From contig JAFQDF010000013.1 in NCBI GenBank assembly GCA_017416185.1, positions 62,001 through 126,000 on the forward strand: a stretch of 64,000 nucleotides of DNA, in the 5' to 3' direction. Each line of letters opens with the position of its first letter. Position 1 is the stretch's first letter. Origin of the DNA: Clostridia bacterium. GTDB taxonomy: Bacteria; Bacillota; Clostridia; Oscillospirales; CAG-272. This document shows positions 35,909-44,851 of the stretch, one piece after another. The position numbers were made by a program, and so were the translations under genes. The notes under the pieces are model-generated. The model had not been told where the DNA came from, did not search any database, and saw only the letters and a program-made list of their open reading frames with translations.

Positions 35909-36855
35909 TATTTATTATCCTCCTTCTTGTTCTTATTCTTATTCTTTGTTTTCTTTTCTTTTACAGGCTTGCGGATGGTCTGTGTGCCGTCCATAGCGAT
36001 CTCCTCAATAGGCTCCTCGGGACCTTGACCATAGCCGTAGGCTCCGTACTTGCCGTAGCCGTATCTACCGTACTTTCCGTAACCGTAACGGGAATATCTG
36101 CGATAACCGTACTTCTTACCGTACTTGTAGTAGCCGTACTTGTGATTCTTATGCTCGTCGGCATTGGGTATATCACCTATAACGGTAAGCTCAAGTGCGC
36201 GCTCGATCTCCTCATCGGTCTTTAGTCTGTCATCAAACAGATAGGTAAGGAAGAATATTATATATACCGCAGCCATCGCCGCAACGCCTAAAATCATGTA
36301 GGACATAGGGGAGGTGGTGTTGCTGGGAGAGGTGTTGAGAATACCGTATTCATAGAGGTTGACCTGCTTAAAGCCCATTGCCTCGGTGATCTTGGCAACA
36401 CCCACATCACACACACAGTCAACTATCCTCTTTGCAAGTTCGGGAGTTGCCGCCCTTACCGTAACCTCAAGGATTCGTGTTTCCTCGGGATTGGAAGTGG
36501 ATATACTACCACGGAGAGCACCGTAGGACATCTCAAGACCCAGATCCTCAATAACCGTATCAAGAACGCTGTGGCTCTTAAGAAGCTGGTTACAGTCATT
36601 TACGACCTTAAGCGCCAGTGTAAAGTCCTCGTAGTCCTGACTGTAGTACTGATTCTGGTTCGTCTCGTTGGTCTGTTTAAGAATATAAAGCGTAGCGGTA
36701 GAGCTATACTCGGGAACGTAGGTGAGCTTGTCATAAGCTATATAGCTTCCCATAACGATGACCATAGCGAGTATCATTATCCACAGCCTGTGGAGAAATA
36801 TCCGCCACAAATCGCTTAAGGTTATCTCTCTGATAAATGAAGATTTGTTTTCCAT
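35908..36855 (-). CDS. Wzz/YveK-type chain-length and kinase-modulator protein with Tyr-rich cytoplasmic tail
   Basis: 315 residues with two membrane segments: one near residues 20-38 and one near 183-205 (SYMILGVAAMAAVYIIFFLTYLF). Between them is the external Wzz domain. This is the CapA/CpsC-like partner that activates BY-kinases through its cytoplasmic C-terminus. Here that tail is unusually long: residues of about 239-277 hold 15 tyrosines in YGYGKYG-type repeats almost copying the kinase tail, followed by an acidic patch and a Lys/Asn-rich end. The stop and the kinase ATG overlap by one base. Confidence 0.88.
   Translation of the reverse strand: MENKSSFIREITLSDLWRIFLHRLWIMILAMVIVMGSYIAYDKLTYVPEYSSTATLYILKQTNETNQNQYYSQDYEDFTLALKVVNDCNQLLKSHSVLDTVIEDLGLEMSYGALRGSISTSNPEETRILEVTVRAATPELAKRIVDCVCDVGVAKITEAMGFKQVNLYEYGILNTSPSNTTSPMSYMILGVAAMAAVYIIFFLTYLFDDRLKTDEEIERALELTVIGDIPNADEHKNHKYGYYKYGKKYGYRRYSRYGYGKYGRYGYGKYGAYGYGQGPEEPIEEIAMDGTQTIRKPVKEKKTKNKNKNKKEDNK
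36025..36141 (-). repeat. Tyr-Gly repeat tract in the Wzz-like protein tail
   Basis: About ten imperfect units encoding KYGYG/RYGYG. It is related in DNA and protein sequence to the tract at 35186-35269 in the adjoining kinase gene. Confidence 0.8.
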
Positions 36856-36861
36856 TTTATT

Positions 36862-37593
36862 TTATTCCTTTCCTAACTGTCTGTTTTCTAATATTGCATA
36901 GGGATTATGAACACAGACGGTCTCGGCATATTTTTTTCCGAAGTGTTTTTCTATATATTTATAGCTCTCGGTAATTGACGGCGGCCGCAGTATCGAACCG
37001 TGGGCATCGGTGGCAACAACATCCACAAGATGATGCATAAACATCCTCTTGCAGCAACGCTTTGAGCCGAAGCCGAAAACCCCCAAAATGCTCTGCGCAT
37101 CTACCTGTATTATAACGCCGTTTTCGCGAAGCTCACGGATAAAATCCATATCGCTTGATATCTTGCGATATCTTTCCACATGGGCAAGCACCGGAATAAA
37201 CCCTGCACTCAGAATACTGTTTGTGCCCTTGACTATAACGTCCCCGTCCTCGTTGTGAGAGAAGTCTATAAGAACGTAGTTTGTGTCATTGATAGAATGG
37301 CATTTGCCTTCCTTCACCCATTCAACGCACCCTCTGTTATACCGAAGCTCGTTGCCGCGATAAAGCTTAAGATCGGGATACTTTTCGGATACATATTCAG
37401 AAAGCTTTGCAAAGGATCTGTCTGCCCTCTGCGAGTTCTCTCCGAAATACCCCGGATGATAGTGGGGGGTAAGACACAGATGCCTTATGTTATCCTTGTA
37501 TATAGCATCTACAAGGCTCTGCATATCCTTTTCGCTTTTCGGCCCGTCATCACAGGCATAGAGGGCGTGGTTATGAAGATCGGTGAACTTCAT
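36862..37593 (-). CDS. CpsB/YwqE-type PHP-fold tyrosine phosphatase
   Basis: 243 residues. The metal-binding PHP motifs are TDLHNHALY, LTPHYHPGYF, RGNELRYN, AHVERYR and ATDAHGS. These metal-dependent phosphatases dephosphorylate the BY-kinase tail and complete the phosphorylation cycle. The ATG at 37593 overlaps the stop of the epimerase gene (TAATG) and has GGAAGGA upstream; an in-frame ATG at 37611 inside the epimerase gene is less likely. Confidence 0.9.
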   Translation of the reverse strand: MKFTDLHNHALYACDDGPKSEKDMQSLVDAIYKDNIRHLCLTPHYHPGYFGENSQRADRSFAKLSEYVSEKYPDLKLYRGNELRYNRGCVEWVKEGKCHSINDTNYVLIDFSHNEDGDVIVKGTNSILSAGFIPVLAHVERYRKISSDMDFIRELRENGVIIQVDAQSILGVFGFGSKRCCKRMFMHHLVDVVATDAHGSILRPPSITESYKYIEKHFGKKYAETVCVHNPYAILENRQLGKE

Positions 37594-38780
37594 TACTTGT
37601 CCTTCCTCCATACCATACGGTCTACTATGTCGGTATAGCTCTGTATGATCTTTACCACCTTGGTGCTGACGTTTGTATCAATATAATCGGGAACGGGTAT
37701 TCCGTAATCTCCCGTATCATTCATTGTAATCGCCGTATGCACAGCCTGTACAAGGCTCTTTTCATTGATACCGGCAAGCACGAAGCACGCCTTGTCAAGA
37801 GCCTCGGGTCTCTCGGTAGAGGTACGTATACATACTGCGGGGAAGGGTTTTCCGATGGAGGTAAAATAGGAGCTTTCCTCGGGAAGGGTTCCGCTGTCCG
37901 AGATGACCGCGTAGGCGTTCATCTGTAAGCAGTTGTAATCGTGGAAGCCTAAAGGCTGCTGACGGATAACACGGGGATCCAGCTCAAATCCGCTTGCCTC
38001 AAGCCGCTTGGCGCTTCTCGGATGGCAGGAATAGAGGATAGGCATATCATATTTCCGTGCTATGGCATTTATTGCGTTGAAAAGACTTAAGAAATTCTTT
38101 TCGGTGTCTATGTTCTCCTCACGGTGAGCCGAAAGAAGTATGTATTTTCCCTTTTCAAGACCCAGCCTTTCGTGAACGTCGCTTGCCTCGATCTTATCAA
38201 GATTGTCGGACAGCACCTCCGCCATAGGAGAGCCTGTAACGTAGGTACGTTCCTTTGGCAGACCGCAATCGGCAAGATAACGTCTTGCGTGCTCGGAGTA
38301 AGCCAAATTGACATCAGAAATGATGTCAACTATACGGCGGTTCGTCTCCTCGGGCAGACATTCATCCTTACAGCGGTTTCCTGCCTCCATATGAAATATG
38401 GGAATATGTAATCTCTTTGCGGCTATTGCCGACAGGCAGGAATTTGTATCTCCCAATATCAGCATAGCATCAGGCTTGATCTGTACCATCAGCTTGTATG
38501 AGCAATTAATGATATTGCCTACGGTTGCACCAAGATCGTCTCCCACCGCATCCATATACACCTCGGGATCGTCTAACCCAAGATCGCGGAAGAAGATTCC
38601 GTTCAGGTTGTAATCATAATTCTGTCCCGTGTGGGCAAGTATACAGTCAAAATATTTTCTGCATTTCTGTATTACCGCACCTAATCTTATTATCTCGGGT
38701 CGGGTACCCACGATGATAAGCAGCTTTAATCTGCCGTCATCCTTAAATTTTATATCAGAATAATCAGTTCTTATTTCCAT
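37593..38780 (-). CDS. UDP-N-acetylglucosamine 2-epimerase family enzyme, CapG/FnlC-like
   Basis: A 395-residue non-hydrolysing WecB-type fold with IVGTRPEIIRLGAVI at the N-terminus, HMEAGNRCKDECLPEETNR and SDSGTLPEESSYF. Because it lies directly after CapE- and CapF-like genes, the better reading is the 2-epimerase CapG/FnlC that makes UDP-L-FucNAc from UDP-2-acetamido-2,6-dideoxy-L-talose, rather than ManNAc formation. The insert KDECLPEE rather than the WecB-like form agrees with this, but assays would be needed to separate the two. It overlaps both neighbours by one base. Confidence 0.85.
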   Translation of the reverse strand: MEIRTDYSDIKFKDDGRLKLLIIVGTRPEIIRLGAVIQKCRKYFDCILAHTGQNYDYNLNGIFFRDLGLDDPEVYMDAVGDDLGATVGNIINCSYKLMVQIKPDAMLILGDTNSCLSAIAAKRLHIPIFHMEAGNRCKDECLPEETNRRIVDIISDVNLAYSEHARRYLADCGLPKERTYVTGSPMAEVLSDNLDKIEASDVHERLGLEKGKYILLSAHREENIDTEKNFLSLFNAINAIARKYDMPILYSCHPRSAKRLEASGFELDPRVIRQQPLGFHDYNCLQMNAYAVISDSGTLPEESSYFTSIGKPFPAVCIRTSTERPEALDKACFVLAGINEKSLVQAVHTAITMNDTGDYGIPVPDYIDTNVSTKVVKIIQSYTDIVDRMVWRKDK

Positions 38781-39943
38781 TATTCCACCGCCTCAAAAAA
38801 TGTGTCAGGCTTTGCGGGATCAAAGGCTTCGTTTGCCCACATCACCGTTACAAGGTCATCGGTATCGCTTAAATTGATTATGTTATGGGTATATCCGGGA
38901 AGCATATGAACCGCTTCGATCTTATCTCCGGAAACCTCAAAGTTAAGTACCTCGTCGGTATCTATTTTTCTCTGCTGTATCAAAGCCTTGCCTGATACGA
39001 CTATAAAGAACTCCCACTTGGTGTTATGCCAATGCTGTCCTTTGGTGATGCCGGGCTTTGAAATGTTTACGCTTACCTGACCTCCCGATACCGTACGAAG
39101 AAGCTCAGTAAAGCTGCCTCTGTCATCACGGTTCATCTTCAAGGGAAAAGCGGTCTTTTCCTTGGGCAGATAAGAAAGATAGGTCGAATAAAGCTTCTTT
39201 GCAAAAGATCCTTTCCGGATCTCGGGAATAATAAGTGTCTCGGGCTGAGCCTTAAAGGACTCAAGAAGCTCCACTATTTCACCCAAGGTAACCTTATGTG
39301 TGGTAGGAACGTAACAGAATTTTTCACCGCGGTGTTCTTTTCCTTCAAGCGCCGCTATCATCTCATCACAGAGGTCGTCTATATAGAGAAGCTCAAGCTC
39401 AACTTTAGGATCGTTTACCGTAATGGGCAGATCATTTGCAATATTGTTGCAGAAGGTAGCAACGGCGGAATTGTAGTTAGGTCTGCACCACTTACCGAAA
39501 AGATTGGGAAATCTGTATACAAGCACCTTTATATCATTTTCGGCAGCATAGCCGAAAACGTATTCCTCGCCTGCAAGCTTTGACCTTCCGTACTCGGTGT
39601 CATATCTGCCCTCAAGGGTAGCCTGCACCGAGCTCGATATCATAAGGGGTGCTTTGTTGTTATACCTCTTAAGGGTATTACAAAGCTTTTCGATAAAGCT
39701 ACAATTACCCTGCATAAACTCAGAAGGGTCCTTCGGTCTGTTGACACCGGCAAGGTTAAAAACGAAATCCGCTTTTTTGCAATACTCGTTCAGCTCTTCT
39801 TCGCTCGAATTAATATCGTACTGATATATTTCATCTATTTTAAGCTCGGGATGGGTACGGTCCTTTTGGTCACGGATATTTGCAAGGGCGTGGCAGAGAT
39901 TTCTGCCCACAAAGCCTCCTGCTCCGGTAACTAAAATATTCAT
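38780..39943 (-). CDS. CapF-like bifunctional reductase/epimerase for UDP-L-FucNAc synthesis
   Basis: A 387-residue two-domain enzyme. The N-terminal extended SDR domain has the NAD(P) loop GAGGFVGRNL and YGRSKLAGE in the active site. A C-terminal cupin domain (from about residue 265) has metal-ligand histidines in GQHWHNTKWEFF and PGYTHNI. This fusion is diagnostic of CapF/WbjC, which performs C3 epimerisation and C4 reduction after CapE. It overlaps capE by four bases. Confidence 0.9.
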   Translation of the reverse strand: MNILVTGAGGFVGRNLCHALANIRDQKDRTHPELKIDEIYQYDINSSEEELNEYCKKADFVFNLAGVNRPKDPSEFMQGNCSFIEKLCNTLKRYNNKAPLMISSSVQATLEGRYDTEYGRSKLAGEEYVFGYAAENDIKVLVYRFPNLFGKWCRPNYNSAVATFCNNIANDLPITVNDPKVELELLYIDDLCDEMIAALEGKEHRGEKFCYVPTTHKVTLGEIVELLESFKAQPETLIIPEIRKGSFAKKLYSTYLSYLPKEKTAFPLKMNRDDRGSFTELLRTVSGGQVSVNISKPGITKGQHWHNTKWEFFIVVSGKALIQQRKIDTDEVLNFEVSGDKIEAVHMLPGYTHNIINLSDTDDLVTVMWANEAFDPAKPDTFFEAVE

Positions 39944-40986
39944 CTGTTCTCCCAGGCCTCTATCTCGTCACGGATATACTGAAGGCTCAGGAGCTTTTTC
40001 TTGACACCTTCAACATCAAGAAGATCTGTATTATTGGAATTGAACTCAGTGAGAGGATTACGCTCGGTATCCCCGTCCTTGAAATATTTATCGTAGTTAA
40101 GATCGCGCTTGTCACAGGGAACACGGTAGAAGTCTCCAAGATCAAGAGCGTTGGCGCATTCCTCGTTGGTTAAGAGCGTTTCGTACATCTTTTCACCGTG
40201 GCGGATACCGATGACCTTGATCTCGGTCTTAGGCTCAAAGAGCTCGCATACGGCCTTTGCTAAGGTCTCTATAGTGCAAGCCGGCGCCTTCTGAACGAGG
40301 ATATCACCGCTGACACCGTTTTCAAATGCAAAAAGCACAAGGTCAACGGCCTCGTCGAGAGACATAATAAATCTCGTCATATTCGGCTCTGTTATGGTAA
40401 TAGGCTGACCTGCCTTTATCTGCTCTATCCAGAGAGGGATAACGGAGCCGCGGCTGCACATTACGTTACCGTATCTGGTACAGCATATTTTGGTCTTGTC
40501 GGGGGATACCGTTCTCGCCTTGGCAACCACTACCTTCTCCATCATAGCCTTAGAGGTACCCATTGCATTTACGGGATAAGCCGCCTTGTCGGTGGAGAGG
40601 CATATTACAGAGCCCACTCCCTCGGAGATAGCCGCATTAAGCACGTTCTCGGTACCGAGGACGTTGGTCTTTACAGCCTCGATAGGGAAAAACTCGCAGG
40701 AAGGAACCTGCTTCAACGCTGCCGCGTGAAAGATATAGTCTACGCCGTACATAGCGTTCTTTACGCTGTTATAATCACGTACGTCACCTATAAAGAATTT
40801 TATCTTACCGGCAACCTCGGGCATCTTAGCCTGAAACTCGTGACGCATATCGTCCTGCTTCTTTTCGTCTCTTGAAAATATTCTTATTTCGGCAATATCG
40901 GTCTGTAAAAATCTGTTCAGAACCGCATTACCAAAGGAGCCTGTACCTCCGGTTATAAGTAATACCTTGTCCTTAAAAAGACTCAT
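39940..40986 (-). CDS. CapE-like UDP-GlcNAc 4,6-dehydratase/5-epimerase
   Basis: A 348-residue extended SDR of the polysaccharide biosynthesis protein CapD/CapE family. The NAD loop is LLITGGTGSFGNAV and the catalytic region is CLSTDKAAYPVNAMGTSK, where the SDR Tyr of YxxxK is replaced by Met (MGTSK), as I recall for CapE. It makes the first step of UDP-L-FucNAc synthesis from UDP-GlcNAc. It is the first gene of the six-gene capsule operon and has its own promoter and a good ribosome-binding site (GAAGGAGA). Confidence 0.9.
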   Translation of the reverse strand: MSLFKDKVLLITGGTGSFGNAVLNRFLQTDIAEIRIFSRDEKKQDDMRHEFQAKMPEVAGKIKFFIGDVRDYNSVKNAMYGVDYIFHAAALKQVPSCEFFPIEAVKTNVLGTENVLNAAISEGVGSVICLSTDKAAYPVNAMGTSKAMMEKVVVAKARTVSPDKTKICCTRYGNVMCSRGSVIPLWIEQIKAGQPITITEPNMTRFIMSLDEAVDLVLFAFENGVSGDILVQKAPACTIETLAKAVCELFEPKTEIKVIGIRHGEKMYETLLTNEECANALDLGDFYRVPCDKRDLNYDKYFKDGDTERNPLTEFNSNNTDLLDVEGVKKKLLSLQYIRDEIEAWENR

Positions 40987-41024
40987 TTTCCCGTCTCCTT
41001 CAAATAGTTATAATCAATCAGTTT

Positions 41025-41053
41025 ATTATATCACACTTTTTTACAAAAATCAA
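41025..41053 (-). promoter_or_regulatory. Promoter of the capsule operon
   Basis: Minus strand TTGATT (41048-41053), 17-base spacer, TATAAT (41025-41030). It is followed by about 40 bases of leader to the capE ATG. Confidence 0.7.
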
Positions 41054-41071
41054 CACCAAGATATGGGAAAA

Positions 41072-41090
41072 CCCCGCGAAAAACGCGGGG
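41072..41090 (-). terminator. Terminator of the deacetylase-mutase-SGNH unit
   Basis: CCCCGCG-TTTTT-CGCGGGG followed by TTTTCCC on the minus strand, ten bases after the SGNH lipoprotein stop. Confidence 0.85.
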
Positions 41091-41100
41091 TAGTATTATT

Positions 41101-42012
41101 TTAATTAAATTCGCGAAGAAGCTCGTTTGATATGCGCTTGCCTATACGGGTATTGCCCTTGGAATTAAGGTGTGTTCCGTCGCCTTCAAGATAATAATAC
41201 TTGAAGTTATAAGCGTTAAATCCGAGAGTTCTGTAAAGATCGATATAGGGAAGCTTATACTCCTCGGCTACAGAAATGATCGCATCAATATACTGCTCGT
41301 AGGTACTGCCGTTATAGAGTATTTCGTCGCAGCCCACGTTGGAATTATACATATACCTGTAGGTGGGGGTAAGCACCATTATCTTGAGGTGAGGATATTT
41401 GGTAAGAAGTGTCTCAATAGAGTAACGGAGTGCTCCTTTTACCGTGGTTATATCCTTTGCGTTCTCGGCATTCTCGATAACGTAACCGTCGTTTATGTCG
41501 TTTAAGCCCATCCCCAGAGTCACAACGCTTACCTTAGACCAGTCTACCTCCTTGAGAGCGGCAAGACGGGCAGCGGAGTTAGGGAGAGGAAGCTCCGCAA
41601 CTCTTGCATCCTGAAGGGTCCAGTCTCCGTTCACCACGGCGTTGACAAGGCGGCAAAGCGAAAATGCGTCATACGCTTCATTGGGATTCTTGGCAATGCT
41701 TGCAGCGCCGAAGCCGGCATTTACCGTAGTAAGCCCTGTTTCAGCCGCTATAACCGAGGCATAATCCTCTCCGGACTCGGGAAGACCTAAAAGCGAATCT
41801 CCAAAGCATACGCATATCTCGCCCTCAGCAAACTTGCCTGCAGTACCGTTTTCAAGAGCGTCGATAGCATATTCCTGCTCCATAACACTCTGATAGAGTC
41901 TGTCATAGGAGTCCTTGTAATCGTAGCTCTTCTCGCCGCCGGAAATGTTACAGCCGGTCAGAACGGAAAGCAACACTATAACTGAAAGTAATAATGATAT
42001 TGTCCTTTTCAT
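41101..42012 (-). CDS. SGNH/GDSL hydrolase lipoprotein
   Basis: 303 residues. The lipobox is LTGC (Cys 21). The SGNH motifs are CFGDSLLG, NAGFGAAS, MGLNDIND and DGTHLNS. It is exported and membrane-anchored, and its likely substrate is an acetylated envelope glycan. It starts 16 bases after the phosphosugar mutase gene with a GAGGT ribosome-binding site, so it belongs to the deacetylase-mutase unit. It is separated from the capsule operon by a terminator and a promoter. Confidence 0.85.
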   Translation of the reverse strand: MKRTISLLLSVIVLLSVLTGCNISGGEKSYDYKDSYDRLYQSVMEQEYAIDALENGTAGKFAEGEICVCFGDSLLGLPESGEDYASVIAAETGLTTVNAGFGAASIAKNPNEAYDAFSLCRLVNAVVNGDWTLQDARVAELPLPNSAARLAALKEVDWSKVSVVTLGMGLNDINDGYVIENAENAKDITTVKGALRYSIETLLTKYPHLKIMVLTPTYRYMYNSNVGCDEILYNGSTYEQYIDAIISVAEEYKLPYIDLYRTLGFNAYNFKYYYLEGDGTHLNSKGNTRIGKRISNELLREFN

Positions 42013-42028
42013 TATACTACCTCACTTA

Positions 42029-43738
42029 TTAAAATCCAAGAAGTTCCGTACCTGCATTTTCAAGACGGCAAAGCAGCTTTTCAGCAGATTCTTTATCTAC
42101 GCCTACGGCGCTCAAATACATCTTTATCTTAGGCTCGGTGCCGGAAGGACGAACTATTACGGAACTGCCGTCCGAGAGGTGGAAGCCGATAACGTTAGAG
42201 GAAGGAAGCTCGATTACGGTCTTTACTCCGCTTTCAATATCGGTAGAAACGCTCTCACCGTAGTCCTTCATACAAGCTATCTTCATACCGTCGATCTCGG
42301 TATATCCGCCCGTACGCAGCCTTGTCATAATATCCTTTATATGCTGCATACCGCTCTGACCCTCACAGGTAAAGCTCTTCTGTGAGCAAACGTAGCAGCC
42401 GTGTTTCTTATAAAGCTCAAGCAGTACATCCATAAGGGTAAGACCAAGAGTTTTATAATATGCGGTCATCTCGCAGATGAGCATAGATGCAACAACGGCA
42501 TCCTTATCTCTTACGTAGCTGCCGGCAAGATATCCGTAGCTTTCCTCAAAGCCGAAGATATAACGGTCTTCTTCGCCCTTTTCCTCTAAAAGACCTATCT
42601 GCTCACCGATAAACTTAAAGCCTGTAAGAACGTCGATAAGCTGTACGCCGTATTCATCTGCTATCTTCTTTGTAAGATCCGAGGTAACTATAGTCTTAAC
42701 AGCAACGGGAGCTTCGGGAAGTGTCCCCTTCTCTGTTCTTCTCTTGAGGATATAATCAAGCAGAAGTGTTCCTACCTCGTTACCGGTAAAGAGTCTGAAC
42801 TCACCGTCAAGATTTACTGCAATACCCACACGGTCACAGTCGGGGTCGGTGGCAAGAAGGATATCAGGCTTTACCTCATCCGCAAGCTTAAGAGCGCATT
42901 CAAACGCCTGTCTTATCTCGGGATTGGGATAGGATGCTGTGGGGAAGTTACCGTCCGGCTTTTCCTGCTCGGGAACTACGGTAACACCGCTTATACCTAT
43001 ACGGTCAAGGATGGCACGGACAGGCTTATTGCCCGAGCCGTGAAGAGGTGTATATATAACCTTAAGTCCGGACATATCTACCTCTTCCGAAACTCTCTGC
43101 TTTGCAACTTCACACAAATACGCGTTTATAACGTCCTCGGTGATATATTCAATTTTGCCTTCGGCTAAAGCAGTATCGAAATCACAGGTCTTAACACCGT
43201 CAAACTCGTCAACCTTGTTCATTATGGACAGAACGTATTCCGCCGCCTCAAGGCAGAGCTGACAGCCGTCGGGACCGTAAGCTTTATAACCGTTATACTT
43301 TGCGGGATTATGGCTTGCGGTAAGCACGATACCCGCATCGCACTTATAATATCTTACCGCAAAGGAAAGCATAGGTGTGGGCATAAGCTCGGGATATATA
43401 TAGACCTTAATGCCGTTTGCCGCAAGGATAGCGGCACTGTGACGTGCAAAAACGTCCGACTTTATACGGCTGTCATAAGCGATAGCTACACTGCCCTTAT
43501 CTGTTACCGAATTCACGTAAGCGGCAAGACCTTGGGTCGCCTTACCTACGGTATATATATTAAGTCTGTTGGTGCCCGCTCCTATAACTCCGCGAAGACC
43601 GCCCGTACCGAACTCAAGATCCTGATAAAAGGCCTCGGAGATCGCCTCCTCGTTACCCTCCATCTCCTTTAATTCACGGATGAGATCTTCGTCTCCCGTA
43701 GCCCGTTCGCACCAGCGCTGATATCTTTCTTTTATCAT
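42029..43738 (-). CDS. Phosphoglucomutase/phosphomannomutase family enzyme
   Basis: 569 residues, the length of alpha-phosphoglucomutases of the PgcA type. It has the phosphoserine loop TASHNPAKYNGYK, the metal loop DPDCDRVG, the sugar-binding loop GFEESYGYL and the phosphate-binding RPSGTEPKIK. It converts glucose-6-phosphate to glucose-1-phosphate (or the mannose pair), feeding nucleotide-sugar synthesis for envelope glycans. The N-terminal GTGGLRGVIGAGTN is as expected. It lies 43 bases after the deacetylase gene. Confidence 0.92.
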   Translation of the reverse strand: MIKERYQRWCERATGDEDLIRELKEMEGNEEAISEAFYQDLEFGTGGLRGVIGAGTNRLNIYTVGKATQGLAAYVNSVTDKGSVAIAYDSRIKSDVFARHSAAILAANGIKVYIYPELMPTPMLSFAVRYYKCDAGIVLTASHNPAKYNGYKAYGPDGCQLCLEAAEYVLSIMNKVDEFDGVKTCDFDTALAEGKIEYITEDVINAYLCEVAKQRVSEEVDMSGLKVIYTPLHGSGNKPVRAILDRIGISGVTVVPEQEKPDGNFPTASYPNPEIRQAFECALKLADEVKPDILLATDPDCDRVGIAVNLDGEFRLFTGNEVGTLLLDYILKRRTEKGTLPEAPVAVKTIVTSDLTKKIADEYGVQLIDVLTGFKFIGEQIGLLEEKGEEDRYIFGFEESYGYLAGSYVRDKDAVVASMLICEMTAYYKTLGLTLMDVLLELYKKHGCYVCSQKSFTCEGQSGMQHIKDIMTRLRTGGYTEIDGMKIACMKDYGESVSTDIESGVKTVIELPSSNVIGFHLSDGSSVIVRPSGTEPKIKMYLSAVGVDKESAEKLLCRLENAGTELLGF

Positions 43739-43781
43739 TGATTTTTCTCCTGAAATATTCTCTTTATATGGTACTACATTT

Positions 43782-44645
43782 TCAGCACAATGTCAATGTC
43801 TGACCGCTTTTTACCTCGAAAAGTTTACCGTCAAAATCAAACCATACATCAATAAGAGTGGGGTTGTATACCATATTGCCCTCTGCGTTCCACACAAGGG
43901 ATTCGTATGCCTTGCTATACTCGTAGATCTCCATATTCGTGGCATACCATACGTCCTTTTCACCCGCCAGACGTCCGCAGATATATTCTATGCGGCTCCA
44001 GCTATCGTCATGCGAAAACTCGGCAGAGTGACCCCATACGTAGAAAACAAGGGGAACCGCATCCGAGGCGGGATGTCCCTTTGGAGAACGGTCGATGGCA
44101 AGAAAAGCATCTATATAATTATCAATTTTTTCACTGCCGTGATGTGCCGTGGGATGCCAGTCGTACCAGTCGTCGGGCAGAGAAATATTGAAATTTCCTT
44201 CGTCAAGACTTCTGGCATAGGCAATATCAAGACCGCGGAGATAGCCGTAGACCTCCTCCTTTGTTGCACCGTTACAGAAGCCGCTGATACCTCCGTCGGG
44301 ATAAGCATAGCCGCGGATGATACGTCCGTAGCGCTTTTCAAGCTCACGGCGACAGTCAAGGATCTCCTTGATGCCCTCGACTGAACGCAGAGTTCCGGGC
44401 GCACGGTGTTCAAGACCGTGGATAGCTATTTCGTGACCCGCATCCAAAATAGCCTTTGCCTCCTCGGTACTCATACAGTAGTCCCAATCTGCACGCAAAG
44501 CCTCACCGTTAAGGTTAAACGTACACTTTAAATTATGTTTATTGAAAATTTCAGCTAATCTCACATCGTGCTTAGACCCGTCGTCATAGCTGAAGGTCAC
44601 TGCCTTCCCCTTTCCTTCGGGAAATCTCATAAAACGGTATCTCAT
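43782..44645 (-). CDS. Polysaccharide deacetylase family protein
   Basis: A 287-residue NodB-fold protein without a signal peptide. Block 1 is FSYDDGSKHD (Asp-Asp metal/catalytic pair), the His pair is in IAIHGLEHRAP (HxxxH), and GYAYPDGG matches the RxPxG-type block with changes. The C-terminal part is family-specific. GAGG sits seven bases from the ATG at 44645. The substrate cannot be predicted; being cytoplasmic, it may act on a precursor rather than on wall polymer. Confidence 0.82.
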   Translation of the reverse strand: MRYRFMRFPEGKGKAVTFSYDDGSKHDVRLAEIFNKHNLKCTFNLNGEALRADWDYCMSTEEAKAILDAGHEIAIHGLEHRAPGTLRSVEGIKEILDCRRELEKRYGRIIRGYAYPDGGISGFCNGATKEEVYGYLRGLDIAYARSLDEGNFNISLPDDWYDWHPTAHHGSEKIDNYIDAFLAIDRSPKGHPASDAVPLVFYVWGHSAEFSHDDSWSRIEYICGRLAGEKDVWYATNMEIYEYSKAYESLVWNAEGNMVYNPTLIDVWFDFDGKLFEVKSGQTLTLC

Positions 44646-44813
44646 ATATTACCTCGCAAAAGTATAATTAAACATCTTTTCAAGTATATGATATCACAAC
44701 CCGCTGTAACATTCAACATATTCGTTAAAGTTATTTTTAAAATATTCAGAACTTTCACAAATATATTAAATCTAAAATTACGGCAAAAGTATACTTGCTT
44801 ATAATGATACAAA

Positions 44814-44851
44814 AAACAGCACCCTGAGTACAAATGAACCGGGTACTGTTA
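44814..44851 (-). terminator. Terminator of the small XRE regulator gene
   Basis: AACAGTACCC pairs with GGGTGCTGTT (one G-T pair), followed by TTTTTGTATC on the minus strand; its arm overlaps the last codon. The rest of the 44646-44813 gap is AT-rich with no gene seen. Confidence 0.65.

Noticed and set aside
35186-36141. CRISPR-like or regulatory repeat tracts in the capsule operon
   Set aside because: They are coding repeats for Tyr-Gly tails, without unique spacers.
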